A stretch of 64,000 bases of DNA from Tanypteryx hageni (GCA_028673005.1 CM054114.1:25844869-25908868); one strand, 5' to 3'; shown: positions 24,709-36,443, counted from the first letter of the stretch. Translations and numbers: made by a program. Notes: generated by a model from the sequence alone, not told the origin.

Positions 24709-25064
24709 TCACCGACTGGGGTGCCGGTGGTGTAGTGGTTAGGAGGGGTGCCGGTGGTGTAGTGGTTAGGACGCTGGCTGCTACACGCCCGATGCTCGAA
24801 AAAGTCATCGGGTACGAATCCTGCGCGAGTAGGATTTTTCTCAAGGTCACCCGGCCCCCTGTTTGCGTAGAGGAGACCGCGCAAATTCAGCTGTTCCGTC
24901 CTTCGGAAGGGACGTTAAGCTGTTGGCCCCCATGGTGTTCTTCGTAAGAGCAGGCAAATGCCGGCACCGGGTTTCCCTCCTCCCTCCCCGGTTATTCATT
25001 GCACTACCTCTGAGATACCCATTTGTAGTGTAAGAGAGGCGAATTGACTGGGCATACATACATA
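24709..25064 (+). repeat. tRNA-derived SINE, family B, copy 1
   Basis: The A box TGGTGTAGTGGTTAGGACGC and the B box GGGTACGAATCCTGC are tRNA-like. The head GTGCCGGTGGTGTAGTGGTT is duplicated in tandem, 27 bp apart, at 24721 and 24748. The body contains GAGGAGACCGCGCAAATTCA, GGAAGGGACGTTAAGC, GTTGGCCCCCATGGTGTTCT and GCAGGCAAATGCCGGCACCG. The tail has TTCATTGCACTACCTCTGAG and GAATTGACTGGGCATACATA. Confidence 0.85.
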
Positions 25065-25399
25065 CATCACCGACTTAGGGTGTCGGTGGTGTAGTGGTTA
25101 GGACGCTGGCTGCTACTCGCCTATGCTTGAAAAAGTCATCGGGTACGAATCCTGCGCAAGTAGGATTTTTCCAAGGTCCCCCGGCCCCTTGTTTGTATGG
25201 TTTGAGGAGACCACGCAAATTCAGCTGTTCCGTCCTTCGGGATGGACGTTAAGCTGTTGGCCCCCCTGGTGTTCTTTGTAAGAGCAGGCAAATGCCGGCA
25301 CCGGGTTTCCCTCCTCCCTTCCCCAGTTATTCATTGCACTACCTCTGAGAAACCCATTTGTGCTGTAAGAGAGGCGAATTGACTGGGCACTCAAACAAA
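25065..25399 (+). repeat. tRNA-derived SINE, family B, copy 2
   Basis: Head-to-tail with copy 1 and nearly identical, with a single head. A box TGGTGTAGTGGTTAGGACGC, B box GGGTACGAATCCTGC, body GGATGGACGTTAAGC, tail TTCATTGCACTACCTCTGAG. Its end reads CTGGGCACTCAAACAAACAA. The tandem order suggests insertion of one copy at the tail of the other. Confidence 0.85.
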
Positions 25400-25409
25400 C
25401 AAACCGAAT

Positions 25410-25455
25410 CAGCTGACCTGAGAAAGCCGACTGCAACGCCGGCGAAACGTCTTGT
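25410..25455 (+). ncRNA. hammerhead-like ribozyme motif (Penelope type)
   Basis: CTGAGAAA (25418-25425) is followed by a stem GCCG (25426-25429), loop ACTGCAACGC and stem CGGC (25440-25443), then GAAA (25444-25447) and CGTC. This matches the hammerhead plan CUGANGA, stem II, GAAA, short stem III, except that the first core is CUGAGA and lacks one base. Penelope-like elements are known to carry such minimal hammerheads. The core defect and the SINE-interrupted stem I side suggest it is inactive. Confidence 0.5.
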
Positions 25456-25585
25456 GAAACAGCCGATCAACGCGGTGAACTACCGAAAAACATGCAGCCT
25501 ACAGCCGAACGCCACGAAAGCCTTCGCACCAACCATTCTCCTAGTATAGAGTCAATGAGAAATTTCATTTGGTTTTTACTATACC

Positions 25586-25588
<3 letters not shown>

Positions 25589-25659
<71 letters not shown>
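25589..25659 (+). repeat. (TA)n microsatellite
   Basis: About 35 uninterrupted TA units. Confidence 0.95.
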
Positions 25660-25662
<3 letters not shown>

Positions 25663-25959
25663 TTTAAGGGAAGTGTCGTCATTCCGCTGGTATAAGGTAG
25701 CAGATAGCGTCGCTTAGTTAAAAAAAACATACTCCCATTTCTTTGAGATATATATTTGAGATCCCAGAGAGAGTTAGTGAGCTATACAGAGGCACATTGA
25801 ATGAGAGAGAGAGTCATTTTCTCGAAGGATTGTAGAATCCAAACTCTCCAGCGCTTCTTCGCGTCTGCAGTGCATCTGTGCACTCACTTAGCTAGTGGTT
25901 GTATTTGAGATCGCGCGAGATATCTGAGGAGTAAAGGAGAATGTCAAACGTGGAATTTC

Positions 25960-26545
25960 TACCCCTCTCCAAACTCTCTCCCCCTCTCCTAACTTTCTTC
26001 CCTCCCTCTCCCAACGTTCCTCCCCTCCTTCTCCCTCCAGCTCGCCTCGTTCCACGATTCTCGCACCAACTTAGTCTCGCCACCCCGGGGGAAATGACGC
26101 CACCAACCGCCGAGACCAAAATCCCGACGCCCCATTCCCCCCCTCCCCCCTTCCCCGCATCCACTCCCTCCCTCTCAAAAAAGTTCCAACAGCCAGCTAG
26201 CGCATTTGGTGGTTCGCTTCCTACACCTTCCCTTTCCCCCCCCTCACTCTCTCTACCCTTTCCCTCCACTCTCAGCATTCCTCTCTCCGCTCCACTCCTC
26301 GCGATCTCCCTCTTTCTGCTCCTTCCCACTCCGCAACCCTTATATATACACACATACAGAAACCGAACTCTCCTAATAACCGCCGTCCAATCCACCTCCC
26401 TTCATATCCCTCTCCCTCCCCCTCTCCCCCTCCCTCCCCCCCCTCCCCCCCTCACTCTCTCTCTCTCTCCCTCCCTCCCTCCCTCTCTCTCTCTCTCTCT
26501 CTTTTCCTCCCTTCATCCTCCCTTTTCTCTCCCGCCAGCAACTCA
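25960..26545 (+). repeat. pyrimidine-rich region
   Basis: CTCTCC, CCCTCC and (CT)n runs. The long frames on both strands (204 codons plus, 167 minus) are low-complexity Pro/Ser/Leu or Gly/Arg/Glu translations and I do not treat them as genes. Confidence 0.7.
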
Positions 26546-26727
26546 CCACTTTTAAACGAAAAACGCGCCATTTCAGTACTCGACCCTGTACTAATCCCAC
26601 TTCGCCGCATTCGACCAGTACCCTAGGAAACCTATCCTAACATATCACTGTCCCATTCGACCGATATCCTCGGCAACCTATCTTAGCCTCCTATTCAACA
26701 TGAACAGGCTTACCCCTATACTACACA

Positions 26728-29471
26728 CAGGGCTTAGTTTCTAAAAAAAAGGACCGGAACGAATGAAAAAAGTGGGGGTAAACCTCTTGATTTATTAAAT
26801 AAATATTAAATTCGTCATTGTTTAAAGCCACATCTTGACATTTACATATTTCATGAAGTATGATTTATTAAAAATTTATTATAAGCAACTACAAAATAAA
26901 AACGAATTTTACATACAATTAAAATAAACTCCATAGTTTTTTTCAGATTTTCGTTATCATCTTTAATCTTCCAAGTTTTGGATTGAGTATCGAGAGTGCT
27001 ATGTCTTCCATTGGCTAGCCAACTGCGAACATATGTTGTAGGGTCGGAAGAAGTGAATGGAGGACCAACAAGTTTTAGAAACAGCAAACTTGAGAGAGTT
27101 TTTGTTAATAGAGATGTGCGTGTTGGTGTTAAAATTTGGTTCATAGCTGAAAATCCTCGCCCACATTCAGCACTTGATATTGCTATTGTAGATATTGTCA
27201 TAAAAAGGTGTTTTATATTTGTACGAGCTTCTCTCCCGGTCATATCTATGAATATTCGAAAATCTCTAATTGTATTATCATAATTTACATTAAATATTTT
27301 TGCCAAAGCAAAAACCTCTTCTTCGCCATACCTTATGTCAACACTTTCGTTCATGTCAGACCACATACTAGGGTACAAAGCTTTAAATTGTTTCATTAAT
27401 TTTTCAGATTCAGTTGAATCATTATGTCTAATTACAAACATTCTTGAACGAAGGTTATTGGCTAGACTTTATAAAATTGATCACCAGCTATAGCAATATC
27501 TGCTTTCTTTCCACTATGCAGTTCAACACCACGAAAATTTTTTATTTCAACTCCTGCTATTGCTTCTGAATGATACCTTCCTGGTCGACCTATCATCGAT
27601 TCAAAAACACGAATTTGCAGACAGATTTCCCGATGAGCTTATACAATTGTACAGATTCTTTCTTCCAGTTTTAATGATAATTGGGATAGCTCTGTCAAGA
27701 GATCGTACATAAGTCCAAGATTCTGAACAAAAGCAGTAGATATCACTCTCAAAGCTAGTCCACGAAACTTCGATTTTTCACATTCGTCTCTTCTCTTATC
27801 TTTAGAAGATTCAGAGAAGTGCTTAAATAGAAAAGGATAATCCATACAAAGCGCCTTCACTGTTCTCAATCTAGATGGAACCCAAAGAATGAAAAAAAAT
27901 CGCCCAATATTTAGTAAGTTTGTTCAAGAGATTGCGAACATATTTGAAGTTCTCTTGGCTTCCTAGGTGAAGAATGATACAGTGAACGTATTTTATCTAC
28001 AAATATTTGTAGATTATTAACGCCATTAATTTCTTTCACAGTATCTCCAACACATAATTCTGGGCGGTGGTTCAAACAATGCCAAATTATAAGATTAGGG
28101 TACTTATTTAAAAATAATTTTGCAACTCCTGATTTGTGTCCTAACATAACGGCGCCGCCATCGCAGGTTAAAGAAACAAGACACTCTTGTAAAATAGCTT
28201 CGGTTAACCCACGGTTATTTAATTCTGCTAATAGTGTTAAATATACAATCAGCATTTTGTCTCTCCAGTTCAATTACGCACAGAAATAAGTTTTCTGGTT
28301 GGGTCATATTTATTAACTGAACTCGAATATATACAATACAACAGGAATTATTGCTAATTGATGTTAATTAGTCTAAAATAATTCCGAATTTTGGCCTACT
28401 GTCAACAATTTCTTTTAAAAGAGTTTCTTTCATTCTATCTGAAATTTGCATTAAAATATTTGTGCAAGCAGCATTCGAATGTAAAATTTTTTCCCATATC
28501 GATGCCGTTGAGAATATGCACATCAACATCCGTCTCGAAACCATAAGACGGAAGATTTAACTTTGCTTGTTTATAAGCGGTACGAAATATTCTTTAAGTA
28601 ACTACGTATTCTTGTTTACACATATCTTCTAAAATACCAGCCATTATGTTTTTATCTCCTGTAGAAATAACGTTTTCTGCTTATATATGTGCTGCAGAAT
28701 TTCGGTGTTCGAAATTTTTTTCTCAATGATGTTTGATTTTGAGTAACTGTCAGTCCATTTGGAGAAATATATCAGTCTATCCAACTACGGTCCAAGTTTA
28801 AACCGTGTGATTTTTGGCTGCACAAGAAACAACATTCTTGCAAACGGAACAGCCAAGTTTTCCATTTAAAACTACTAACCAAGGATTTTTCTTTAAAAAC
28901 TCAATTTTTTCGTTTTGATTCCATCCTTTAAGAAGTTTATTCAAATCTTCAGATAATGGTTGTTCTATCCTAGATTCCACTTCAGCCACTTTCACTAAAT
29001 CACTACCACTTGCACCATCATTTATAACTGTTACCTCAATTGTAGAATTTTGTTTATTTCTTTTAGCGGGAACAAAATATGCATCTAAACTTTCTTGAGA
29101 TATTTCTATGGATAATATCACAGTAAATTTTTATAAAACTTGCAAATAAAACGCTCTTACAAATGCGACTGTATCGAATAACGAACACGACCAAACAAAG
29201 TGGTTTTTGTTATAAATTGTACAACACTACGAACCTTTTCCCCGAGTCGCCGCATTAGTAATGACGCCAATACAGTGGTGCCGCCTATCGAGTCGTTTCC
29301 ACTATTACACAGTTAAAAACTTATTATTATTTTTCTCATCCGAATTACTTCTTTATCAATTATATCAAACTTAAGTTTTAAAGCAAATAAAAATGGTTGA
29401 AATGTTAATTCCAGATGTAAAAAAAGAACCCGAACGTCGTTCCGGACCGTTTAGATCGAAATTAAGCCCTG
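26728..29471 (-). mobile_element. full-length hAT element, KIAA1586-like
   Basis: The left end is CAGGGCTTAGTTTC and the inverted right end CAGGGCTTAATTTC; both then carry GGxCCGGAACGA about ten bases further in. The flanking 8-mers are identical: ACTACACA at 26720-26727 and 29472-29479. The 2744-bp interior encodes one transposase on the minus strand. Perfect duplication with terminal inverted repeats is the hAT hallmark and indicates a fairly young insertion despite the broken gene. Confidence 0.9.
26851..29121 (-). pseudogene. hAT transposase, KIAA1586-like, frameshifted
   Basis: Reading from 29121 downwards, fragments in order match the vertebrate KIAA1586-like hAT-derived family. They are an N-terminal zinc-binding region (WLVVLNGKLGCSVC), then NSAAHI, GFETDVDVHILNGIDMG, the catalytic-core region TCDGGAVMLGHKSGVAKLF with WHCLNHRPELCVGD, the helical region LRTVKALCMDYPFLFKHF-like and LGLMYDLLTELSQLSL, and the dimerisation block ISSAECGRGFSAMNQILTPT near the C-terminus. 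The acidic residues in TCDGG and SSAECG are candidates for two of the DDE positions. The frame changes several times, mostly by single bases (near 28.8, 28.3, 27.9, 27.64 and 27.45 kb), so it does not encode one protein as assembled. The family is quite certain; exact breaks are approximate. Confidence 0.85.
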
Positions 29472-29479
29472 ACTACACA

Positions 29480-31034
29480 CCTTTCACTGCCTTTTCATCC
29501 CACCAGAATATTATCCATCGGTGGGGCCATAAATCCTTCATCTTCCTATCCAGTCTTGGTCTCAAATCTACGCACGTCCTAAAAACACATGCATACGGTC
29601 AAACTGCGATTTAGCATCACCATTTGTACATCACTGACATTGGCACTAAAGCGGGGGTCGCGGTAAATCGTGGTACTCATATGCTTATTCTATGTAATCA
29701 TAAGATGGAAGAGTTGTTCACAACGATTCATGGGCGGTATGCGAGGGATGCACTTCATAGGAGCTTCCTAATATGAGTATGAATGTATATCCTTATTATA
29801 ATAATAACCAATTAGTTTTGTAATTATTAGAGTAGGATTTCGGAAGATTAGTCGAAATATTCAAGAAGGTTTCATTTCGGTGAATCTTCTGCTAGATAAT
29901 CGGCGTAGGCCCTTATATGCCACCCTCCACGATAAAGGTATTATGTTTGATTCCATAAGAGTATGTATATCCTCTCTAGTTGATTGGCAAATGAATGAGT
30001 GAAGGATATCGTTCGTTTTCTATCTAAAATAGTTAAAACCGAGATAAGCGTTCGATGATTGAATGCGCCGACGTCGAATTACAACAAATTTATTTCAAGT
30101 TAATGAAATTTGAGAAAACCTCCGAATTGCCTTAAAATTGAAATCAATTCGAAAAAAACAGAAATTTTCAATGATTTAGCAATGAACAACCATTGTTGAC
30201 ATGCCACCTCACGCGTTAATGCCGCGTCTGCTCTCGCCCAATGATTGCTTTTCCCGCCATCTACTTGCTTAAGTAACTAATTGTAATTGACAATAGACAA
30301 TATGAATTCCAATTTATGCAAAAGAAAATATAAGAAAATAGATATGTTTAATAATTATTGCAGTGAAAATCGGAAACGAAATCCTAAGGTACAACATATA
30401 CACTCGCCAACCTCTTTACACCGCTAACAGAATTTGCATTCGAAATGATCGATAAATATCAAAATGGTTTGAGTGGTATTCCCGCTAATAAATTTGCCTC
30501 AATTTCTCCTTTTTATGGATCTCCTTTATAAAAAACTTAAAAACATTTAGGAAAATATATTTTTTTAATTCGTAACTCTTATGAACATGTTTCCTTTTTA
30601 AATTCGTCTTTATCAGATTTCCTTTTCTTCCCCGGAGTGTATTTACGCCGAGTATCCTTTCATATTCCCGTCATAATGGGCGTTTTCTCGAAAGTTTCCC
30701 TTGAGCGTTGTTGCGCGAGTTTTCTCGGGGGAATCTCGTGCTCTTTGGTTCCTTTTCCTACATATTCCTTGGGACTACCGAAAGGACTACGATGGGATTT
30801 TGCTAAGGGACGAATCATAGTAACCATAAACTCTTTAAAAAGTAACGAAAACTTATTTACTTCGACCGTTTCCATCATCTATCTGCCCAAAAAATGGTTC
30901 AATGGACACCGTTGAATCGTTGTCTGATGAGCAGCTTTGCAAGAAAATTTACGTTCGTTTTAGTTGATGTCAGAATGGTGCGTAATACTTTCCCTGTCAC
31001 CGGAAGAATTAATTTAAATAATGTGGTATTTCTG
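29480..31034. other. no gene or recognisable element
   Basis: A 92-codon plus frame and its 72-codon antisense partner at 30.64-30.92 kb have no recognisable domain. The stretch is AT-rich. Confidence 0.4.
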
Positions 31035-31276
31035 TGAGTATGTCACGCTCATCACCACCAGCGGTATAATACCCAGAGGCATAGGACTCTCTATAAATAA
31101 TGATTTATTTGTAATTCCGTGGAGCTGAGGGAGGTTGGAAGGGAGGGAAGAAATGGGAGGGAGAGAGGGAGGAAATGGAGAGAGTGAGGGAGGAAGAAAG
31201 AAAAGGGAGAGTAGTTGTTTAAATTTTAACACTTTATCCATGCATACCCGTCATTTATGACGGGAAAATACGCTAG
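31035..31276 (+). mobile_element. Helitron 3' portion with purine tract
   Basis: This shares TCACCACCAGCGGTATAATA and CTGAGGGAGG with the 17.5-kb copy, then has about 90 bp of GGGAGAGAGGGAGG-type purines, TTGTTTAAATTTTAACAC, CATGCATACCCGTCATTTAT, the hairpin arm TGACGGG, AAAATACG and CTAG (31273-31276), followed by T. The hairpin CCCGTCA/TGACGGG is perfect. The 5' end is not identified. Confidence 0.65.
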
Positions 31277-32081
31277 TACGAATAAAAAACTCTGATACCG
31301 TGTGGATGAGTATAACTTTTCGGAATACCTACGGAAACAAATAATATTTGTGGCAAGGAAACATTAATGAAGGTTTATTCATTAAATGCAAAAAATGATC
31401 GTATTATAATTTAATTATATGAATAAATAACCTAACCAATAAACATTCTCCGAGAAAACCCCACAAAAATTAAATGCAAGCCTCGTTTTTGAACATTCAT
31501 TAACAATTAACATTATCAATGAATAAATGTAATATTTCATATTATTTATCATAACCAATATATTATTTAAACTTCAAAACACGAAATTCCGTGAATATAT
31601 CTATATGACGCCAAGTTTACGTCCCAAGTTAATCGTGCGCAATTACACGAACACAACAGTGCAAATCATCAAGACGGCGAAAGATTTTCACATAAACATA
31701 CGTCAAATTTTCATTTTAAAAACGTAATTTTTGAACAGATAAGGAGCCGCAAGCCAGAGTACGCAGCCCTGTGCGCTCAGATGTAACACCGCAACGGTGA
31801 ATGGTCCTGCTGCCATCTCTGAATTTCGAGTTGAAGTTTTACTGACATCGTTCCGCACGGACCAATCCTGTTAGTAGTGATAGTAGAGTGATAGTAACCA
31901 CGAGTAGTTAGTTAAAGATGATAGGTAGTAACGAATTACCAGCAATCGCTGTTGTCATCCAGGACAACAGTAGAACGAAGCAGAAACCTGAGTCGTCCGC
32001 CCCATAACATTTTATTCTGTAAAATGTGTGGTCTTAAATTGCCGGTATAAATATGTACATCCTTCAACTGAAAAGTCAAGG
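31277..32081. other. no gene or recognisable element
   Basis: AT-rich. A GC-richer patch near 31750-31870 shows no recognisable feature. Confidence 0.4.
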
Positions 32082-32342
32082 CAGTTGTTCCCAAACCTTT
32101 TACAAGTGCACAACCCTTTCGAAGGTAAGAATAATTTTGAGACACACCATCACGAAACAAGGTTTTCTATTTAGACATAGGATAACATAACCGTAGGACT
32201 AATTCATTTGCTTGCACTACATCAGGCATGTCGAAAAGGCCACCCTTTCTCTGCCTTAGGCAGCGGCTCCACTAAAAGCTGATCAAAACCAGACACGACC
32301 TCTAGAACTGACTTCAGACCTGTCGAGTGTAATCAAACGTAC

Positions 32343-33077
32343 AAGGCCGATTCACATTATACGAACGAACGAACCTTCACAAAACCGTCGAAGTCACGTC
32401 ATTTTTATCAATGTTCACATTTTACGTTGAGGTTTGGACGTGAACGGTCACGTTTTAAATTGTGGTTAGAACTTTGAGTCTGTGACTGAAATAAGTTAGT
32501 AAATATGTTTTCTAATGTGAAATTGGGAGTAATTGCTCTACTTGTAGATGAAGAGGGAGAGCATCGACGGAAGCTTATCAGTACTAAGAAAAGACAATTC
32601 TAGTAAAAGTAAAATGATCTAATGTCAAAAAAATACTTAACAAATTCTTAAATAAATATCTGATTAAGTATTGAGTTTTACCTGACTTCTATAATTTTTC
32701 TCCAAATTCCCGCCACAGTTTCCCTTATGTCCATTATCAGTGTTGTTTTTATTTACCCTGTCGTACAATTCCTCAGGTTCACTAACCAATTCCATCAGTT
32801 TTTCGTCCATTGTGATAGAAACGAACTGTTACTAACAGGGACTGACGGAAGCCTGACGGGTTCGGTGTTCACACTGTGAGGCTGAGGAATCGACACGTTC
32901 GGACCGGCACCGTCCCGTCAAATATTCCTCCAGAGAAACCGTGACGGAACGGAACAATAACGAGACGGAGACGTGACGATTGGTGTAAACAACTCTATCT
33001 AAATGAGTAGAAAAAATTTTTACGTGTTGAAGACGGTCCATGTCGAAACGATGACGTTACGTATGTGAATCGGCCTT
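32343..33077. mobile_element. MITE with AAGGCCGATTCACAT ends
   Basis: AAGGCCGATTCACAT at the left and its exact inverse at the right form 15-bp perfect terminal repeats. The interior is rich in CGTCACG/CGTGACG motifs. The target duplication is not clear, so superfamily is undecided. Confidence 0.6.
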
Positions 33078-33087
33078 TAAGTTTGGG

Positions 33088-34751
33088 TGGCTACACTGAC
33101 ACCGCCCGACCGTAACAGACTTCACCCGACTTTGCCTGACCACTTCAAATGCTCGGAAGGAACAAAACCAGTTTGATTTTTCCCCAGATTTCGCCCGACT
33201 TTTAACGCGCAGTTGAATGTTGAGATGGAATCTACGTTAATATAAATAGTACAATATGAGCTAAAAACGACATTTGGCATGATTATAGGTTTTTGATCAA
33301 AATTTAAAAAAAAAAAGAAATTTCAAAATTGTTCATTTTTAGGGGTTGTTTTACCCCTTTTGTACATTGAAGTTTAATAACTGTTATCTTGCAAAATATA
33401 AGTTGTAGGTACGAGCTTTTGCAAAATTTTTGTAGCAAATTCTATCCTCTGTATGAATAAAATTTTTAAACGATACCTTACAGATCATATAAGGGCAAGG
33501 GAAGGTAATTGGCGATCAATTTACGATTAATACAACTTAATAATTTTTATTTCGTAAAGTACAAGTCATAGAAAAAAGCTCTCGTGGGCGTGGGCTAGTT
33601 CCTCAGTTTTACACGATTTAAAATATTCACCCTCTGTATGTAATCGCCAAAGATCATGCACCCAAAGCCGCCTATTCGTATTCCGCTAATCAAGGCTGTC
33701 TTCAAATAAATACTCATCCCACTCGTCTTCGGACTTGAGGAGCTCATGATTCACAGTATTTGCAAAGGACAAAGTCGCCAGACTAGTTTAGGGTGACCAT
33801 ACGTCCCGGAAATTCTGGAATTGCCTCGGATTTTGACTTAACGGCCCGTTGTCTCGATACGGTTCTTCGGGACACCCATTTGTCCCGGATTTTTTGTTTC
33901 TGCCTTACAAAATCTCCTCGTCACAAAAAATTCATTAATGTGTTTAATCGGAAACAGATTATATTGGGAAATTCAAAAATTGCTTATTACATCATGTTAC
34001 AATCGGCGGTATTCCTATTTTTCGGCATTAAAATTAAAAATAAGTCAACAGGGATGAAGAAATTGTGTGGTTTTAGGTTTGTGTTCCGGGCACATAATGC
34101 ACATGTAGAAAGAATATTTCTAAAATAAATTTTCTTTAATTTGTCAAACAAAACAGCATTGACGTTGAACAATCAATACCATTATATTATGTGTGTTTAA
34201 ATTAAATATGAATTTTCAAGTTTTTTCCGATGATCAAAAGTAATAAAAGTTTCAATTAGACAACCAGGCGTAGTCTAAAAAATTAATGAAAAATTATATA
34301 AATGTATACAAAATGAAATAGAAGCCATATAGTGTAATTTTATCTTCTAGGTTTCTTATATACATATTTAACTTCATTATTCGTCCTTAAAATAATTGTC
34401 ACCTGTAAGTCGAGATATGTTGTATTGTAAGATTTTTTACAAATTCATTTATTAAAACTATTTCTTAATACGTTTAACAAAATTATGCTCTGTATTTGCG
34501 AATCTTATTTACCTTTAATGTAAGTACCTATTATTAAAAAGATATGAAAATTCTGGCTGTCCCGGATTTTTCCCGATTATGTCCCAGATATTCCTGTTCG
34601 GATCGTGTTATGTCCCGATTTTGCTTCCTAATAATCTGGTCACCCTAGACCAGTCTGAACTACTGTAGCCACCCCGGTCCGTCAAGTCGGCCGGTCGGAT
34701 CGGGTCTGGAGGTCGGGTCGGGTCTGATCCGTTTGCAGTGTAGCCGCTACC
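33088..34751. mobile_element. inverted-repeat element with GGCTACACTG ends
   Basis: GGTGGCTACACTG at 33088 is followed by CCGCCCGACCG. The inverse of the right end reads GGTAGCGGCTACACTGCAAA and then GACCCGACCCGACC. Both subterminal zones repeat the CCGAC motif several times. The middle is interrupted by the 33789-34647 element. Confidence 0.45.
33789..34647. mobile_element. MITE with TAGGGTGACC ends and 8-bp TSD
   Basis: TAGGGTGACCATACGTCCCG at the left faces the inverse of TAGGGTGACCAGATTATT at the right. GTCCCGG/GTCCCGA motifs repeat inside both ends. The flanks are GACTAGTT (33781-33788) and GACCAGTC (34648-34655), 6 of 8 identical. A 111-codon frame inside is not recognisable. Confidence 0.6.
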
Positions 34752-35111
34752 TTAGTGAAGCTCAAATGCTGTTCTACTCAACCGTTCGAGTTTTCTTAGA
34801 AATATTTTTTTTTAAAGGAGACAGGATTTTTATTTTTTTTTTCACTGAGTTAAAATAGAACGAATTTCCTGAATTACCGTTTTTTTCACAAAACATGTCC
34901 AAACTTCTAGAAAAAATATATTCTTTCCGTCAATAAACAACTGTAATCCTAATGCGGCCCTTTGATAACATCCATTGCTTTAATGCGGCCCTTATGCCTC
35001 TTGGGGTTTGACATACCTGCACTACGCCATAAGAACGACTATCAAGATTCCCAAATCTATGATGCATTTGCTAGGGAAGGTTTTTCGTGGCACCCAGTTT
35101 GGGATACATTA

Positions 35112-36375
35112 GGCTAAGGGTAGTACGTAAGAGAAGGTGTTTTTAGCCACCCAATTTCCCCGCTTAGTAATAACAAAGGACTCCACACTCTCTCGTTCTC
35201 ATCCGCAATCCGTCTCTTACCAATCCTTCCCCAAAAGGTCCCTTTCCCTTTTCGTATCCCAGACTACATAAAAAAACTTCACTGAACCCTCCCTCCACAG
35301 TACACCCTTCATACCAACTCCCCCCTCTCCGTCCAATCCTAAAAGAACGTCTCCAAGGTCAACTTTTTCAGTCTGCCTTATCCTATCCTTTTCACCGCTC
35401 AACCTTTAACCCCCATCCCAAAACTACTACCCATCCCTTCTCTCACCGTTTACCCCTCCTCCAGCAACCTTACCTCCTGCCCCTTGCCCATCCCCCTTCG
35501 AATACCCGCAGCGCACCCTTTTTCCCTTCTCTATCTCTCTCCCCTATAAAACCGCACCGCTGACCCTTTTCGTAAAACCCCTTTCGAGCCGCTCCCTATC
35601 TCTCTTCCACCCACCCTCCTTCCCTCCCTCCATCCTCAAAACTCCACCACCTTTCCCTAACTCACCCCCTCTCTACCCGTCTTCCTTCTCCTACGGTCCC
35701 TAGTTACGGTTCACGGAGCAAAGCGGCGAGAGGAACAAAGCCACAAAGATGATGAGTATCGCCTTCAGAAGCGGTGGAATGGAGAAAGAAAGGGAGTAAA
35801 GGAGGAGAGTGTGTGAGAGAGAGGAAAGTGGAGGGGGAGACCTTTTTAACAAAGTACTCAGCCTCGCACCCTCGGACAAATAAACAAGTGGATTGCGCCG
35901 TTGGGAATTCGCCGACCCCGCTCTCTCCCCCTCTTCTCGACGCAATAGGGGAGCTGGAAAAAAATACCGGAACCGCGGAAAATCCGACGGGTGAAAGTAC
36001 TCCGGTATGCGTGGCAAAGGGAATCAAAATAAAGCGATTGCATTCCCAAAAAATGAGTTCCATTTTTCACAGGAATTTTACGCCCTTTTTTTTATAAGAA
36101 AATGGCTTAAAAACATGTAGGTTTCGTTCCCCGACGACCCCTTGCTTCGTCGATAATATGCAACGTAGTGACAGCCGGGGGAAAAACGTCATTTGATATG
36201 ATATCGCCGGACTCAACACAACTATTTTTAGATACATGGCTTATGTAGCGTATTTTATGGCAACAATCTCCATAGCTGGGTTAATCGATAAAAATACATG
36301 CAGCCATTATTGAGTAGACAAGCATTTTTTCAAACGGACAAGAATCAACTACCTTCCATTATTGCGCGATATGGT

Positions 36376-36443
<68 letters not shown>

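Larger units (their letters stand above)
24590..25520 (+). mobile_element. Penelope-like terminal repeat, split by SINEs
   Basis: The left part has CAATATAAATACAG (TATA-like, 24682-24695) after a GC-richer stretch. The right part has a hammerhead-like core at 25418-25451 followed by CGATCAACGCGGTGAACTAC and CCGAAAA. TATA box, then hammerhead motif, then CCGATCAACxCGG is the usual order in Penelope-like terminal repeats. The two SINE copies lie between promoter and ribozyme. No reverse transcriptase or GIY-YIG nuclease sequence was found. The left boundary is uncertain. Confidence 0.5.
32223..35019. mobile_element. hAT-like element filled with other insertions
   Basis: The left end is CAGGCATGTCGAAAAGGCC and the inverted right end CAGGTATGTCAAACCCCAAG. 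The flanks are CACTACAT (32215-32222) and CACTACGC (35020-35027), 6 of 8 identical. It contains three more inverted-repeat elements and no transposase frame. Confidence 0.5.
32082..35111. mobile_element. outermost hAT-like ends of a nested cluster
   Basis: CAGTTGTTCCCAAACC at the left faces the inverse of TAATGTATCCCAAACTGGG at the right. The flanks AGTCAAGG and GGCTAAGG share only 5 of 8 bases, so the pairing is tentative. Confidence 0.35.

Noticed and set aside
25467..25730. Frames with long Ile-Tyr runs
   Set aside because: They are translations of the (TA)n microsatellite.
25941..26555. 204-codon plus frame and 167-codon minus frame
   Set aside because: Both derive from the same pyrimidine-rich tract; no domain or splice context.
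35700..36100. Region open in several frames on both strands
   Set aside because: Explained by GC-richer sequence with few stop codons; no domain in any frame.
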